Notes: generated by a model from the sequence alone, not told the origin. A DNA stretch of 60,390 nt from an uncultured Bacteroidota bacterium (GCA_903919075.1 CAIXGR010000090.1:1-60390), one strand, 5' to 3'; positions 15,014 through 23,846 are shown, numbered from the stretch's first letter. A program made the numbers and translations.

Positions 15014-16807
15014 TTAGCTACCGGTATTAACCTCTGCCCTTTGTTCGTACAACTGTTTTTCGTAAATACCGGCATAAACACCGCCTTTTTGAAGCAATTC
15101 ATGGTGTTTACCCTGTTCTACTATCTTGCCGTCTTCCAATACAATAATATTATCGAAACGAATAAGCGAGAATATACGATGAGTAATAATGATGGCGCTT
15201 TTACCCGCCAAAACCTGGTCAAAATTCTGTTGTATTTCCTTTTCAGTAGCAGTATCCACTGCGCTAAGGCAATCATCCAGCAAAAGAATATTGGGTTTTT
15301 TAATCAGTGCACGTGCAATTGAAATACGCTGTTTTTGTCCGCCCGAAAGGGTTACACCTCTTTCACCTACTATGGTATCATAACCTTCCGGAAAACGCTC
15401 AATTTCTGAGCCAATTGAAGCATAGCCGGCATAAACTGCCGCCGTCTGTTTATCAGATTGGTCGAGGCCGAAAGAAATATTATCAGTAATGGTTTCAGAA
15501 AAAAGAAATACATCCTGAGGAACAAACCCTATTTGCCGACGCAGCGAGTAAAGACTAAAATCTTTAATATCAGTTCCATCCATATAAATTTTGCCACTGC
15601 TTGCATCGTACATCCGCATCACCAAATCAGCAATAGTAGTTTTACCCGAACCGGTTCGGCCAATAATAGCAAGGCGTTCGCCCGGCTTTACTTTGAATGA
15701 AATATCTTTTAGCGCCTGTATACCGGTATCGGGATAAGTAAATGAAACATGTTCGAAAGCAATTTCGCCCTGCAAAGGTTTATCAATACCCTTGCCATCG
15801 GCTATATCAGGCTTGTAATTCAAAAATTCATTAATACGTTTTTGCGAAGCAATGGCCCTTTGAATCATAGATGCCGTAAAGCCCAGCGAACTTACCGGCC
15901 ACATCAACATATTGGTAAACATTAAAAAAGCAGCCAGCGCACCGGGCGTCATTTTGCCTAAGCCCACCTGTATACCACCTATAAAAACCACCAAACTTAC
16001 ACTGCAACCAATAAGAAAACTCATGGCAGGAAAATATACCGAATCAATTTTAGCCAGGTTCAGTTGCTTTTCTTTGTAGGCCTCGCTTTCCTCGTCAAAA
16101 TGTGCTACCATCTCTTTCTCTCGTGCATAAGCCTGCACTACTCTTATACCTGAATAGGTTTCCTGCGCATCGGTAGTAAGGTCCGAAAGTTTTGCCTGTA
16201 TTTGGCTGCTGGCTTTTTCAACTAATTCATTTATATAATAAATAAGAAAAGAAAGAACCGGCAGCGGAATTAAAACAAAAAGCGCTACGTGTGGGTTTTT
16301 CATAAACATACGCGTAGTAACAAAAACAATGGTAAAAAACAGGTTTACCGAATACATAATAGCAGGCCCTACATACATGCGCACGCGGCTCACATCTTCA
16401 GTAATCCTGTTCATTAAATCGCCGGTATTATGGCGGCGGTAAAAAGCAACATCTAATTTTTGATAGTGGTTATAAATATCATTTTTCAAATCGGCTTCAA
16501 TCATGCGCGATGAAACGTTTATAGTTTGACGCATTAAAAAAGTAAAGCCACCAGCTAAAAGAGCCACCCCCAGGTATTCTAAAAAGAAAAACAATATATC
16601 CTTCGTCAGCTTCCCCTTAAAAGCCTCCGACACCTGGCCGGCATTATTTACATTTTTAAAGTTTGCAGCTATTTCATCTACTGCTTTTTGCACAAACTCC
16701 GGGTTATATGTGCTTAACAGGTTAGAGCAGATGATGCAGAACACTCCTGCCAGTATTCGCCATTTATACTTCGCAAAATATTTATTCAGGTAAGCCAAAT
16801 TTTTCAT
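15014..16807 (-). CDS. ABC exporter, fused membrane and ATPase domains
   Basis: A 597-residue half-transporter of the MsbA/MdlB type. The N-terminal exporter domain (about 1-330) has six TM helices. The nucleotide-binding domain follows with Walker A GRTGSGKTT, a Q-loop in GFVPQDVFLF, signature LSGGQKQRIS, Walker B ILLLDDCLSAVD and an H-loop in IITHR. The residue after the Walker B aspartate is Asp rather than the usual catalytic Glu, as in MdlA-type subunits, so it may have weak ATPase activity or pair with another subunit. No second half-transporter is nearby. The substrate is unknown; lipid or drug export is possible. The ATG at 16807 starts MKNLAYLNKYFAKYKWRI, typical of the family. Confidence 0.92.
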   Translation of the reverse strand: MKNLAYLNKYFAKYKWRILAGVFCIICSNLLSTYNPEFVQKAVDEIAANFKNVNNAGQVSEAFKGKLTKDILFFFLEYLGVALLAGGFTFLMRQTINVSSRMIEADLKNDIYNHYQKLDVAFYRRHNTGDLMNRITEDVSRVRMYVGPAIMYSVNLFFTIVFVTTRMFMKNPHVALFVLIPLPVLSFLIYYINELVEKASSQIQAKLSDLTTDAQETYSGIRVVQAYAREKEMVAHFDEESEAYKEKQLNLAKIDSVYFPAMSFLIGCSVSLVVFIGGIQVGLGKMTPGALAAFLMFTNMLMWPVSSLGFTASMIQRAIASQKRINEFLNYKPDIADGKGIDKPLQGEIAFEHVSFTYPDTGIQALKDISFKVKPGERLAIIGRTGSGKTTIADLVMRMYDASSGKIYMDGTDIKDFSLYSLRRQIGFVPQDVFLFSETITDNISFGLDQSDKQTAAVYAGYASIGSEIERFPEGYDTIVGERGVTLSGGQKQRISIARALIKKPNILLLDDCLSAVDTATEKEIQQNFDQVLAGKSAIIITHRIFSLIRFDNIIVLEDGKIVEQGKHHELLQKGGVYAGIYEKQLYEQRAEVNTGS

Positions 16808-16830
16808 AGCCAAATTCAAGGTTTTCGCAC

Positions 16831-16847
16831 ATTGGCTTATAGCCAAT
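16831..16847. promoter_or_regulatory. Inverted repeat in the divergent ABC exporter/dehydrogenase spacer
   Basis: ATTGGCT-TAT-AGCCAAT has perfect 7-bp arms. It lies 24 bases upstream of the ABC exporter ATG, within its probable leader or promoter. It could be an operator or a leader hairpin. Confidence 0.35.
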
Positions 16848-16942
16848 ACATTAAATAATTAACAAATTAAGCAACTTAAACGGGTAAGTGTCAAACACTT
16901 TAGCCTTTATTATGTTTAAATTCCAAAAGAGCAAAATCCTTA

Positions 16943-16950
16943 TAACTTTG
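16943..16950 (+). promoter_or_regulatory. -7 promoter box of the leucine-type dehydrogenase gene
   Basis: TAACTTTG fits TAnnTTTG exactly and lies 41 bases upstream of the ATG. No convincing TTTG is seen at -33. Confidence 0.4.
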
Positions 16951-16991
16951 CCGCGCCGCTGCGGTGGCTAAACTAATCAAAAAATCATTTT

Positions 16992-18095
16992 ATGTCAGGT
17001 GAAAAGAATGTAGTAGGACAAACTGAAAAACAAGAAACCAACGTATTGGGAATGATGGAAGCCATGGGGCATGAGCAGGTAATGCATTTTAACGATAAGG
17101 AAACAGGCTTAAAAGGTATAATAGCAGTGCATAACACAGTATTAGGCCCGTCATTGGGTGGCTGCCGTATATGGAATTATGCCACTGAAAGCGATGCACT
17201 TTGGGATGTATTACGCCTTTCAAGAGGTATGACTTTTAAATCCTCAATCAGCGGCATTAACCTGGGTGGTGGTAAAGCCGTAATTATAGGCAACCACAGG
17301 GCAAAACACGATGAAGCCTTTTGGCGTCGATTCGGAAAATTTGTTGACAGCTTAAACGGTAAGTACATTACCGCCGAAGATGTTGGCACTTCGCCCGATA
17401 TTATGAGCATTGTAATGCAGGAAACCAAGCACGTAACCGGCAAACCAATGTCGGCAGGCGGCACAGGTGACCCGTCGCCACATACTGCCTACGGAGTTTT
17501 TCTGGGTATTAAAGCCAGCGTTAAAGAAAGCACCGGCAGCGATTCGTTGGAAGGCAAAAAAGTAGCCATACAGGGTTTGGGGCATGTAGGCCATTCTCTT
17601 GCAGGCTTGCTGGTAAAAGCAGGTGCAAAAGTTTATGGAACCGATCTTAACGCCGCCAACCTTGAAGCCGCTATTAAAGATTTTAATATTACAGCCGTTG
17701 ACCCTAATGAAATTTACGACCTTGATGTAGATATTTATTCACCTTGTGCTTTAGGCGCAACACTAAATAGCGAAACCATACCGAAATTAAAATGCTCAGT
17801 AATTGCAGGCGCAGCCAATAACCAATTGGCCGATGAAAACCTGCATGGCAATATGCTTAAGGACAAAGGTATTTTATACGCCCCCGATTTTTTAATTAAT
17901 GCAGCCGGCGTTATTAATTGCTACCGCGAAGTACATTCACTTTCTGAGCAGGCAACGCAGTTAATTATTGAAAACATTTACCAACGCACGCTTGATATAT
18001 TTAAGAAAGCGAAGCTTGAAAAAATACCTACACAGGAAGCAGCCATAAAATTGGCTGTTGAAAGAATTGAAAAAGAAAAATCGAAAACTAAGTAA
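16992..18095 (+). CDS. Leucine/phenylalanine/valine-type amino acid dehydrogenase
   Basis: A 367-residue Glu/Leu/Phe/Val dehydrogenase. The catalytic domain has LGPSLGGCRIW, LSRGMTFKSSISGINLGGGKAVI (substrate and catalytic lysines) and ITAEDVGTSPDIM. The NAD-binding Rossmann motif is VAIQGLGHVGHSLAGLL. Length and the GGGKAVI/AEDVGT motifs favour leucine dehydrogenase, which reversibly deaminates branched-chain amino acids to 2-oxo acids with NAD. It would feed branched-chain fatty-acid and acyl-CoA metabolism. It leads a plus-strand run into nusB, only 40 bases away, a gene order also common in other Bacteroidota. Phe or Val preference cannot be excluded. Confidence 0.92.
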   Translation: MSGEKNVVGQTEKQETNVLGMMEAMGHEQVMHFNDKETGLKGIIAVHNTVLGPSLGGCRIWNYATESDALWDVLRLSRGMTFKSSISGINLGGGKAVIIGNHRAKHDEAFWRRFGKFVDSLNGKYITAEDVGTSPDIMSIVMQETKHVTGKPMSAGGTGDPSPHTAYGVFLGIKASVKESTGSDSLEGKKVAIQGLGHVGHSLAGLLVKAGAKVYGTDLNAANLEAAIKDFNITAVDPNEIYDLDVDIYSPCALGATLNSETIPKLKCSVIAGAANNQLADENLHGNMLKDKGILYAPDFLINAAGVINCYREVHSLSEQATQLIIENIYQRTLDIFKKAKLEKIPTQEAAIKLAVERIEKEKSKTK

Positions 18096-18135
18096 AAGAT
18101 AAATCACCCGTTACCGTTCTTTAAAATTTGAGCTG

Positions 18136-19077
18136 ATGTTAGGAAGAAGAAATTTGCGAATTAAAGTAATGCAAACTTTGTATTCGTGGGAAATAGACCA
18201 GGAAACACCATTGGTAAAGTTGGAAGGCTATTTAAAAGGCCAGATTGAAAAATCTATTTCGTTATACCTAACCAACCTGGTATATTTAATTGAAGTATGC
18301 GAATATGCCAACGCAGATAGTGCGCAACGTAAAACTAAGTTTATAAAAACTGAGGAAGATGAAAACGCTAGCACAACCATAGCCAGCAATGCTATTGTTA
18401 AGTTTCTTCAAACCGATGAATATTTTAATGATTCAGTAAAAAAAGCCGGCATCAGGAATTACGTTACGGGCGAAATAGTAAAAGAACTTTTTACTGATTT
18501 AAGCTCGAAACCTAAATACAAGGAATATACAGCCATAGCAAACCCCAGCTTAAAGGATGACAAAGAGATTATCAATTTCATATTGAAAAAAATTCTTTCA
18601 GCCAACAAAAGCCTCGAATCTCATCTGGAAGAGGTTTTTACCAATTACGATGACGACAATTCGTTACTGCTACACATTTTAAGCAAATACGTTGATGCGT
18701 TTGACCCTGAAAAGAAAAACAACTTCTTTCAGAACATGGATGTGTGGGAAGACGAGAAAAAATTTGCATTTACATTGCTTGCCAAAACCATACAGCAAAA
18801 CGAAGAGTTGATTCAATACATTGAGCCCAAATTGAAAAACTGGGAGATGGACCGGATAGCCGTGCTTGACCTTGTTTTGTTAAAACTTGCCATTTGCGAA
18901 TTAAAATATTTCCCCACTATACCCGTCAAAGTTTCTATCAACGAATACATTGACATTTCAAAACTATACAGCACACCCAAAAGCAAAGATTTTGTAAACG
19001 GAGTGCTGGACAAGGTAAAAAATGAAATGATAGAAAAAGGCGAGATTAAAAAATTTGGACGAGGGCTGGTGGAATAA
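18136..19077 (+). CDS. nusB: Transcription antitermination factor NusB (long form)
   Basis: A 313-residue NusB. The N-terminal MLGRRNLRIKVMQTLYSWE and the C-terminal WEMDRIAVLDLVLLKLAICEL, VSINEYIDISKLYSTPKSKDFVNGVLD are the NusB core. The roughly 150-residue insertion between them is typical of the Bacteroidota form; E. coli NusB is about 140 residues. NusB with NusE (S10) binds boxA RNA and prevents premature termination in rRNA operons. It lies between the dehydrogenase and DUF1573 genes in a same-strand cluster. Confidence 0.95.
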   Translation: MLGRRNLRIKVMQTLYSWEIDQETPLVKLEGYLKGQIEKSISLYLTNLVYLIEVCEYANADSAQRKTKFIKTEEDENASTTIASNAIVKFLQTDEYFNDSVKKAGIRNYVTGEIVKELFTDLSSKPKYKEYTAIANPSLKDDKEIINFILKKILSANKSLESHLEEVFTNYDDDNSLLLHILSKYVDAFDPEKKNNFFQNMDVWEDEKKFAFTLLAKTIQQNEELIQYIEPKLKNWEMDRIAVLDLVLLKLAICELKYFPTIPVKVSINEYIDISKLYSTPKSKDFVNGVLDKVKNEMIEKGEIKKFGRGLVE

Positions 19078-19131
19078 ATAATCGGGCTGTTCCCCACGAA
19101 AAGGAATTTTAAAAGACAAAACCAAAAAATA

Positions 19132-19139
19132 TATATTTG
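19132..19139 (+). promoter_or_regulatory. -7 promoter box for the DUF1573 and yajC genes
   Basis: TATATTTG is a perfect -7 match only 8 bases before the ATG at 19148, with a TTTT run about 21 bases upstream. The resulting mRNA would be almost leaderless. Confidence 0.5.
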
Positions 19140-19147
19140 CAACCGTT

Positions 19148-19585
19148 ATGAAAAACATTTTTGCATTGGCTTTATCCTTTCTTTTAATACTTGGGGCTTT
19201 TTCGTGCAGAAAAAAAGGCGAGGTGCCCCCTGAAATGAAACTGGATACTGAGATACTAAAAGATACCACACAAATCCAATTTCTGGATCCGGTAACTTTT
19301 GCATTTGATTCCATTACTGAAGGCGATAAAGTAGAACACACGTTCAGAATGAAAAACGTTGGGAACAAAAATTTAATAATAGCCCACGCTTTCGGCTCAT
19401 GTGGCTGCACCGTTCCCGATTACCCTAAAGACCCTGTTAAACCAGGCGAGATAGCTTCAATTCATGTTACTTTCAATTCTGCCGGTAAATCAAACGAGCA
19501 GAAAAAGAATGTTACCGTTGTTTGCAATACCACTGCCCGCAACGAAATGTTATACCTTACAGGCTTTGTAAAACCAAAAAATTAA
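19148..19585 (+). CDS. DUF1573 lipoprotein
   Basis: A 145-residue protein with a lipoprotein signal (lipobox GAFSC, Cys20) and a DUF1573 domain of Ig-like fold: FRMKNVGNKNLIIAHAFGSCGCTVPDYPKDPVKPGEIASIHVTF, with the diagnostic SCGCT motif. The C-terminal strand NEMLYLTGFV is also typical. DUF1573 proteins are abundant exported Bacteroidota proteins without an assigned reaction. This one sits between nusB and yajC, a conserved neighbourhood in the phylum, which suggests a link to envelope biogenesis. It has its own near-leaderless promoter box and is 15 bases from yajC. Confidence 0.9.
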   Translation: MKNIFALALSFLLILGAFSCRKKGEVPPEMKLDTEILKDTTQIQFLDPVTFAFDSITEGDKVEHTFRMKNVGNKNLIIAHAFGSCGCTVPDYPKDPVKPGEIASIHVTFNSAGKSNEQKKNVTVVCNTTARNEMLYLTGFVKPKN

Positions 19586-19600
19586 ACACCCACACTTTTT

Positions 19601-19906
19601 ATGGATCAAATAGGATTATTATTTATAGGCGGTATGTTTCTGGTAATGTACTTTTTCTTTATCCGCCCGCAGCAAAAACAACAAAAACTTGCTAAAGAAT
19701 TTCAGGACAGCATTGATAAGGGTGCCAAAATTGTAACCACAGGCGGTATACACGGCAAAATTATCAAGACTGACGATACGAGTGTAATGCTCGAAATTGA
19801 CAATAACGTAAAAATGCGTATAGAAAAATCAGCTATTTCAATGGAATTGACCCAGGCAGCCTATGGCGCAGGCGATAAAAAACCTGAGGTAGCCGAAACC
19901 AAATAA
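19601..19906 (+). CDS. yajC: Preprotein translocase subunit YajC
   Basis: A 101-residue protein with one N-terminal TM helix (about residues 4-22, ending in MYFFFIRPQQKQQK, the YajC hallmark), then a small beta domain with GAKIVTTGGIHGKIIKTDD and VMLEIDNNVKMRIEKSAI. YajC associates with SecDF at the inner membrane and assists Sec-dependent secretion. The length is normal. A strong terminator follows the gene, so the DUF1573-yajC transcript ends there. Confidence 0.95.
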   Translation: MDQIGLLFIGGMFLVMYFFFIRPQQKQQKLAKEFQDSIDKGAKIVTTGGIHGKIIKTDDTSVMLEIDNNVKMRIEKSAISMELTQAAYGAGDKKPEVAETK

Positions 19907-19929
19907 TACATAAAATAAATTTACAGTTA

Positions 19930-19970
19930 AACAGCGCTAAGAATAATATAACTTAGCGCTGTTTCGTTTT
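19930..19970 (+). terminator. Intrinsic terminator after yajC
   Basis: A perfect 12-bp stem (AACAGCGCTAAG / CTTAGCGCTGTT, 19930-19963) is followed by tcgtttt. It lies 24 bases after the yajC stop and separates that unit from coaE. Confidence 0.88.
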
Positions 19971-20061
19971 ATAAAGGATTGCATTTACCCAAAAACTGTT
20001 AATAGCACCCTTTATGAAACAAGCCCAGCTCGAAAAACCCAGTATTCGACAAACCCAACTT

Positions 20062-20667
20062 ATGCTTAAAATAGGCATTACAGGCGGCATTGGCAGCGGA
20101 AAAACCACCGTATGCAAACTATTTGAAACTTTAGGAATACCGGTATACTATGCCGATGAACGTGCTAAATATTTAATGCAGCACGAACATTTTTTAATTG
20201 ACCAGCTTAAAAAGAATTTTGGCGATGAGGTGTACGAAAATGGTCGCCTCAATCGCGCCCTACTCGCCGAAAAAGTGTTTAACAACAAGCCAAAGCTGGA
20301 ACTGCTTAACTCAATAGTTCATCCGGCAGTATACCGCGACACCGAGCGATGGGTTGAAGAACAAAAAATAAAAAAACCACCTTACCTTATAAAAGAAGCA
20401 GCCCTATTAATAGAAACCGGCTCGTACAAAAGCCTTGATAAATTAATTATGGTAACAGCACCATTAGAGCAAAGAATAAACCGTGTAAGTGCGCGCGATA
20501 AAATTAGTGTTGAAGATGTAATGGCAAGGGTAAGAAATCAACTACCGGAAGATGAAAAAATTAAACTAGCCGATTTTATAATTACCAACGATGGAGACAT
20601 AGCTAATCTTGAAAAGCAAGTGGCAGAAGTTCATCAACAAATTTTAAATTCGCTTAATCAAACCTGA
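20062..20667 (+). CDS. coaE: Dephospho-CoA kinase
   Basis: A 201-residue P-loop kinase. Its N-terminus is MLKIGITGGIGSGKTTVCKLFE (Walker A at residues 8-16), with YYADERAKYLM as the substrate-binding segment, HPAVYRDTERWV, IKEAALLIETGSY and a C-terminal ADFIITNDGD. CoaE phosphorylates the ribose 3'-OH of dephospho-CoA, the last step of CoA synthesis. I use the ATG at 20062, which gives the standard family start; an ATG at 20014 would add 16 residues without family support. It is followed after 23 bases by purK. Confidence 0.93.
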   Translation: MLKIGITGGIGSGKTTVCKLFETLGIPVYYADERAKYLMQHEHFLIDQLKKNFGDEVYENGRLNRALLAEKVFNNKPKLELLNSIVHPAVYRDTERWVEEQKIKKPPYLIKEAALLIETGSYKSLDKLIMVTAPLEQRINRVSARDKISVEDVMARVRNQLPEDEKIKLADFIITNDGDIANLEKQVAEVHQQILNSLNQT

Positions 20668-20690
20668 TAATAGTTTTGTAAGCCTATGTT

Positions 20691-21821
20691 ATGAATAAAC
20701 CTTTACGCATTGGCATACTGGGCGGCGGACAATTGGGGCGAATGCTATTGCAAAGTGCCGCTAACTATAATGTTGAAACCTTCGTACTCGAATCAGGCAA
20801 AAACCCACCGGCATCATCGCTATGCCACCATTTTATTGAAGGCGATATAAATAATTACGAGTCAGTTTACAATTTTGGCAAAAAGGTTGATGTACTTACC
20901 ATAGATATAGAGCATGTAAATCTAGATGCACTTTTTAAATTAGAAGAAGAGGGAATAAAAATATTCCCCCGCCCTCGCACATTAAAAATAATTAAGGACA
21001 AAGGCCTGCAAAAAGAGTTTTACAAAAAACACCACATACCCACACCCCACTTTCATTTAATTAATCAAAGAAAAGAATTACAAAAACATTTATCTTTTTT
21101 TCCGGTAGCCCAAAAATTGCGCAGTGGTGGCTACGATGGCAAGGGAGTTGAAATTCTAAGAGCCGAAAAAGATATTCAAAACGCATTTGACGCTCCAAGT
21201 ATTATTGAATCTTTGGTAGATATTCAAAAAGAAATTTCGGTAATAGTTGCTAAAAACGAAACCGGTAAAGAGACCGTATACCCACCGGTTGAAATGGTTT
21301 TTGATAACCGGTATCATTTAGTTGATTACCTTGTTTCACCGGCAGATATTGACGAAAGCCTAGCGTTAAAAGCACAGGAAATAGCTTTAGATGTAATGAA
21401 TGCCTTTGATAGCCCGGGCATCTTTGCAGTCGAAATGTTTATTGATTCAAACAATAATATTTTGGTAAACGAAACAGCTCCTCGCACGCATAACAGCGGC
21501 CACCAAAGCATTGAAGGCAATTATTGCTCGCAATACGATATGCAGATGCGGGTACTACAGGGCTTACCCTTGGGCGATACTTCCATTACAAAGCCTTCAC
21601 TAATGCTTAACCTGATAGGCGAGCCCAATTACGCCGGCCCTGTAAAATACGAAGGGCTGGAAGAAGCAATGCTGCTTAAAGATGTTTATATACACATATA
21701 TGGCAAACACGAAACCCGGCCGGGCAAAAAAATGGGGCACGTAACCATTGTAGGCAAAAAGAAAACAGAACTGCTTGAAAAAGCTAAAACCATTAAACAA
21801 CTGATAAGAGTAATTTCATAA
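20691..21821 (+). CDS. purK: N5-carboxyaminoimidazole ribonucleotide synthase
   Basis: A 376-residue ATP-grasp enzyme. The N-terminal Rossmann motif is IGILGGGQLGRMLLQSA, followed by SSLCHHFIEGD and KDKGLQKEFYKKHHIPTP. The ATP-binding segment is QKLRSGGYDGKGVEIL, with VEMFIDSNNNILVNETAPRTHNSGHQSIEG as the metal-binding and closing motif. PurK converts AIR, ATP and bicarbonate to N5-CAIR in purine synthesis. It is followed by purE, which acts next in the pathway, and the two must be co-transcribed. Confidence 0.96.
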   Translation: MNKPLRIGILGGGQLGRMLLQSAANYNVETFVLESGKNPPASSLCHHFIEGDINNYESVYNFGKKVDVLTIDIEHVNLDALFKLEEEGIKIFPRPRTLKIIKDKGLQKEFYKKHHIPTPHFHLINQRKELQKHLSFFPVAQKLRSGGYDGKGVEILRAEKDIQNAFDAPSIIESLVDIQKEISVIVAKNETGKETVYPPVEMVFDNRYHLVDYLVSPADIDESLALKAQEIALDVMNAFDSPGIFAVEMFIDSNNNILVNETAPRTHNSGHQSIEGNYCSQYDMQMRVLQGLPLGDTSITKPSLMLNLIGEPNYAGPVKYEGLEEAMLLKDVYIHIYGKHETRPGKKMGHVTIVGKKKTELLEKAKTIKQLIRVIS

Positions 21822-21857
21822 TTCAAAACATTAATTTTGAATAAAACTACAAGCAAT

Positions 21858-22385
21858 ATGGGCAAGCCTTTGGTTGGAATAATAATGGGCAGCGAAAGCG
21901 ATTTAAAAATTATGCAGGAAACTGCCGAGGTGCTTAAAGATTTAGGTATTGAATTTGAATTAACCGTAGTCTCCGCCCATCGCACACCCGAGCGTATGAT
22001 AGAATACGCCTCAACAGCGCGTGAAAGAGGGTTACGTGTAATAATTGCAGCAGCAGGTGGTGCTGCGCATTTACCTGGCATGGTTGCCTCATTAACTACC
22101 TTACCGGTTATAGGCGTACCGGTTAAATCTGCTAATTCAATTGATGGCTGGGATTCGGTTCTTTCTATTCTTCAAATGCCTGCGGGTGTACCGGTAGCTA
22201 CTGTGGCTTTAAACGGCGCTAAAAATGCAGGCATACTTGCTGCGCAAATTATCGGCTCATCCGATAAAAGCGTTGCCGAAAAACTTACCACACATAAAAA
22301 CCAGCTGAAAGAAAAAGTAACAACGTCAATCAGAGAGTTGATGATTGCCGGATATAAAAACGATTTTGATAAAGGAACAGAATAA
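21858..22385 (+). CDS. purE: N5-CAIR mutase
   Basis: A 175-residue class I Pur[58 protein letters not shown] and [20 protein letters not shown]. The catalytic His and Ser are in SAHRTP and GSESD. It isomerises N5-CAIR to CAIR, completing the two-step carboxylation begun by PurK, encoded 36 bases upstream. The ATG at 21858 gives the usual N-terminus; a TTG at 21837 is possible but adds residues without family support. It runs head-on into the DsrE-like gene with only 10 bases between the stops. Confidence 0.96.
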   Translation: MGKPLVGIIMGSESDLKIMQETAEVLKDLGIEFELTVVSAHRTPERMIEYASTARERGLRVIIAAAGGAAHLPGMVASLTTLPVIGVPVKSANSIDGWDSVLSILQMPAGVPVATVALNGAKNAGILAAQIIGSSDKSVAEKLTTHKNQLKEKVTTSIRELMIAGYKNDFDKGTE

Positions 22386-22395
22386 CTCTATTCTA

Positions 22396-23079
22396 TCAGC
22401 CCGCAAAACAGTAAGCACAGCCATGTTCCTGCGCGCGGCCAACAGCCCAAACACCCGATGGAACAACCTGAATAGATGGCAACAATCCCGAAAGCCAGTC
22501 CTTTTTTATTTCAGCAGCATCCATGCCCATTTCCTTTGCTACAATTGAGCTATAAACAGTAATAGCAGCTTCGCAAACACAAAACATTACACCCCGTTTT
22601 TGCAATTGGTCAATCGACATATCCGGAAAATGCAGTTCACCGGGCTGCGGCTTCCAATACATATTCCGAAGTGAAGCAGTTTTGGCTACAGTGTCATTAA
22701 TTTTAAAAAGCTTACCAAATTGGTATTTACCCCACAGCCTGTCCTCCATAGCCAACGCAATAGCATCGTGCCGCAATATTACCACTACATTTATATCATT
22801 ATCCAGCGCACCGGTATCATTATTGGTATTCATAAAAATTCTCGACCATGCCAGCGGAAACCCTTCATGGTGGCTGGTAGCATCAAACACAATGCGGTGC
22901 TTACCTTGTATTTTCAAAAACCATTTATCCGCCTCACTTACCCCTTCAACTAAAGAGTTAGCAGCTTTCAATTTAGAAACCGGTACTAACGAACCGAGCC
23001 CAACAGCTGCAAGCCCTGTTGCAACTTTAGCTAAAAAAGTTCTGCGGCCCGTTACCGGTACTTGATTATTATTTTCCAT
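22396..23079 (-). CDS. Tat-exported DsrE-like protein
   Basis: A 227-residue protein with a twin-arginine signal: GRRTFLAKVATGLAAVGLGSLVPVS (residues about 11-34). The mature part resembles the DsrE/DsrF fold: DINVVVILRHDAIALAMED, a middle KTASLRNMYWKP, then LQKRGVMFCVCEAAITVYSSIVAKEMGMDA and the tail SGVWAVGRAQEHGCAYC. Two Cys pairs are visible: FCVC around residues 166-168 and a CxxC at 221-224, three residues from the end. Tat export suggests folding, or a cofactor or disulfide chemistry, before transport. DsrE-like proteins handle sulfur or thiols; the role here is unproven. Confidence 0.75.
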   Translation of the reverse strand: MENNNQVPVTGRRTFLAKVATGLAAVGLGSLVPVSKLKAANSLVEGVSEADKWFLKIQGKHRIVFDATSHHEGFPLAWSRIFMNTNNDTGALDNDINVVVILRHDAIALAMEDRLWGKYQFGKLFKINDTVAKTASLRNMYWKPQPGELHFPDMSIDQLQKRGVMFCVCEAAITVYSSIVAKEMGMDAAEIKKDWLSGLLPSIQVVPSGVWAVGRAQEHGCAYCFAG

Positions 23080-23129
23080 GATTAAATTTTTTTGAGAGTT
23101 AAAATAATTATCAGCTCAAAATAAATTTT

Positions 23130-23846
23130 TTAACCTAAATCCATCAAATCATTCACCATCGGTACGCGGTTTACGGTAAACGCTTCAGCATACTTCACTC
23201 CTGCCGGTACGCCGTAATGCACGGCGCGTGCTTTTACAAATTCAATAAACTCAGGTGTCGAAATAAATGTTTGCGGCTCGCTTGAATCGGGATTAAAAAA
23301 TTGCGATTTGAATGCCTGAATAGCTTTTAATTTCTGTTCAAAATACTCAGTTATATCAACTACAAAATCGGGCTCGGCATGTATAGCCTGTATGTAATGA
23401 TATAATGCCCGTGGCCGGTATGCGTCCTGAAGTTTGCCGCCTTCCTTAGTTTCTATTTTCCGTAAGCCAGATAAGAAACAAGCATCATAAACTAATTGTG
23501 CAGCGCGCCCATGATCGGGATGCCGGTCAAACTTTGCGTTGCCAACAACTATCGTGGGCTGGTATTTCCGTATAAGTTTCACCAACTCCAATTGGTGTTC
23601 TTTATCATTTTTAAAAAAACCGTCTTCAAAACCAAGGTTCTCGCGCACCTGCACGCCCACTATTTTTGTTGCGCTTTCTACTTCCTTCATTCTTGTATCA
23701 GCATCACCGCGGGTTCCTAACTCTCCTTTAGTAAGATCTGCTATCCCCACTTTATATCCTTTACCAACTTGTTTCATTAAAGTGCCGGAGCAACCAATTT
23801 CAACATCATCGGGGTGGGCGCCAATTGCCAGTATATCTAATTTCAT
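23130..23846 (-). CDS. bshB1: Bacillithiol biosynthesis deacetylase BshB1
   Basis: A 238-residue LmbE/PIG-L zinc deacetylase. The metal site is in AIGAHPDDVEIGCSGTL (His11, Asp14) and DRHPDHGRAAQLVYDACF; LTKGELGTRGDADTRMKEV is specific to the BshB1 group. It removes the acetyl group from N-acetylglucosaminyl-malate in bacillithiol synthesis, the low-molecular-weight thiol of many Bacteroidota. bshA and bshC are not in the window. It is 21 bases from the DUF1569 gene upstream, probably in one unit. Confidence 0.94.
   Translation of the reverse strand: MKLDILAIGAHPDDVEIGCSGTLMKQVGKGYKVGIADLTKGELGTRGDADTRMKEVESATKIVGVQVRENLGFEDGFFKNDKEHQLELVKLIRKYQPTIVVGNAKFDRHPDHGRAAQLVYDACFLSGLRKIETKEGGKLQDAYRPRALYHYIQAIHAEPDFVVDITEYFEQKLKAIQAFKSQFFNPDSSEPQTFISTPEFIEFVKARAVHYGVPAGVKYAEAFTVNRVPMVNDLMDLG

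Noticed and set aside
22379-22394. Short AGAATA/TATTCT hairpin between the purE and DsrE-like stops
   Set aside because: Only 6 weak AT pairs with no T-tract; not enough to call a terminator.
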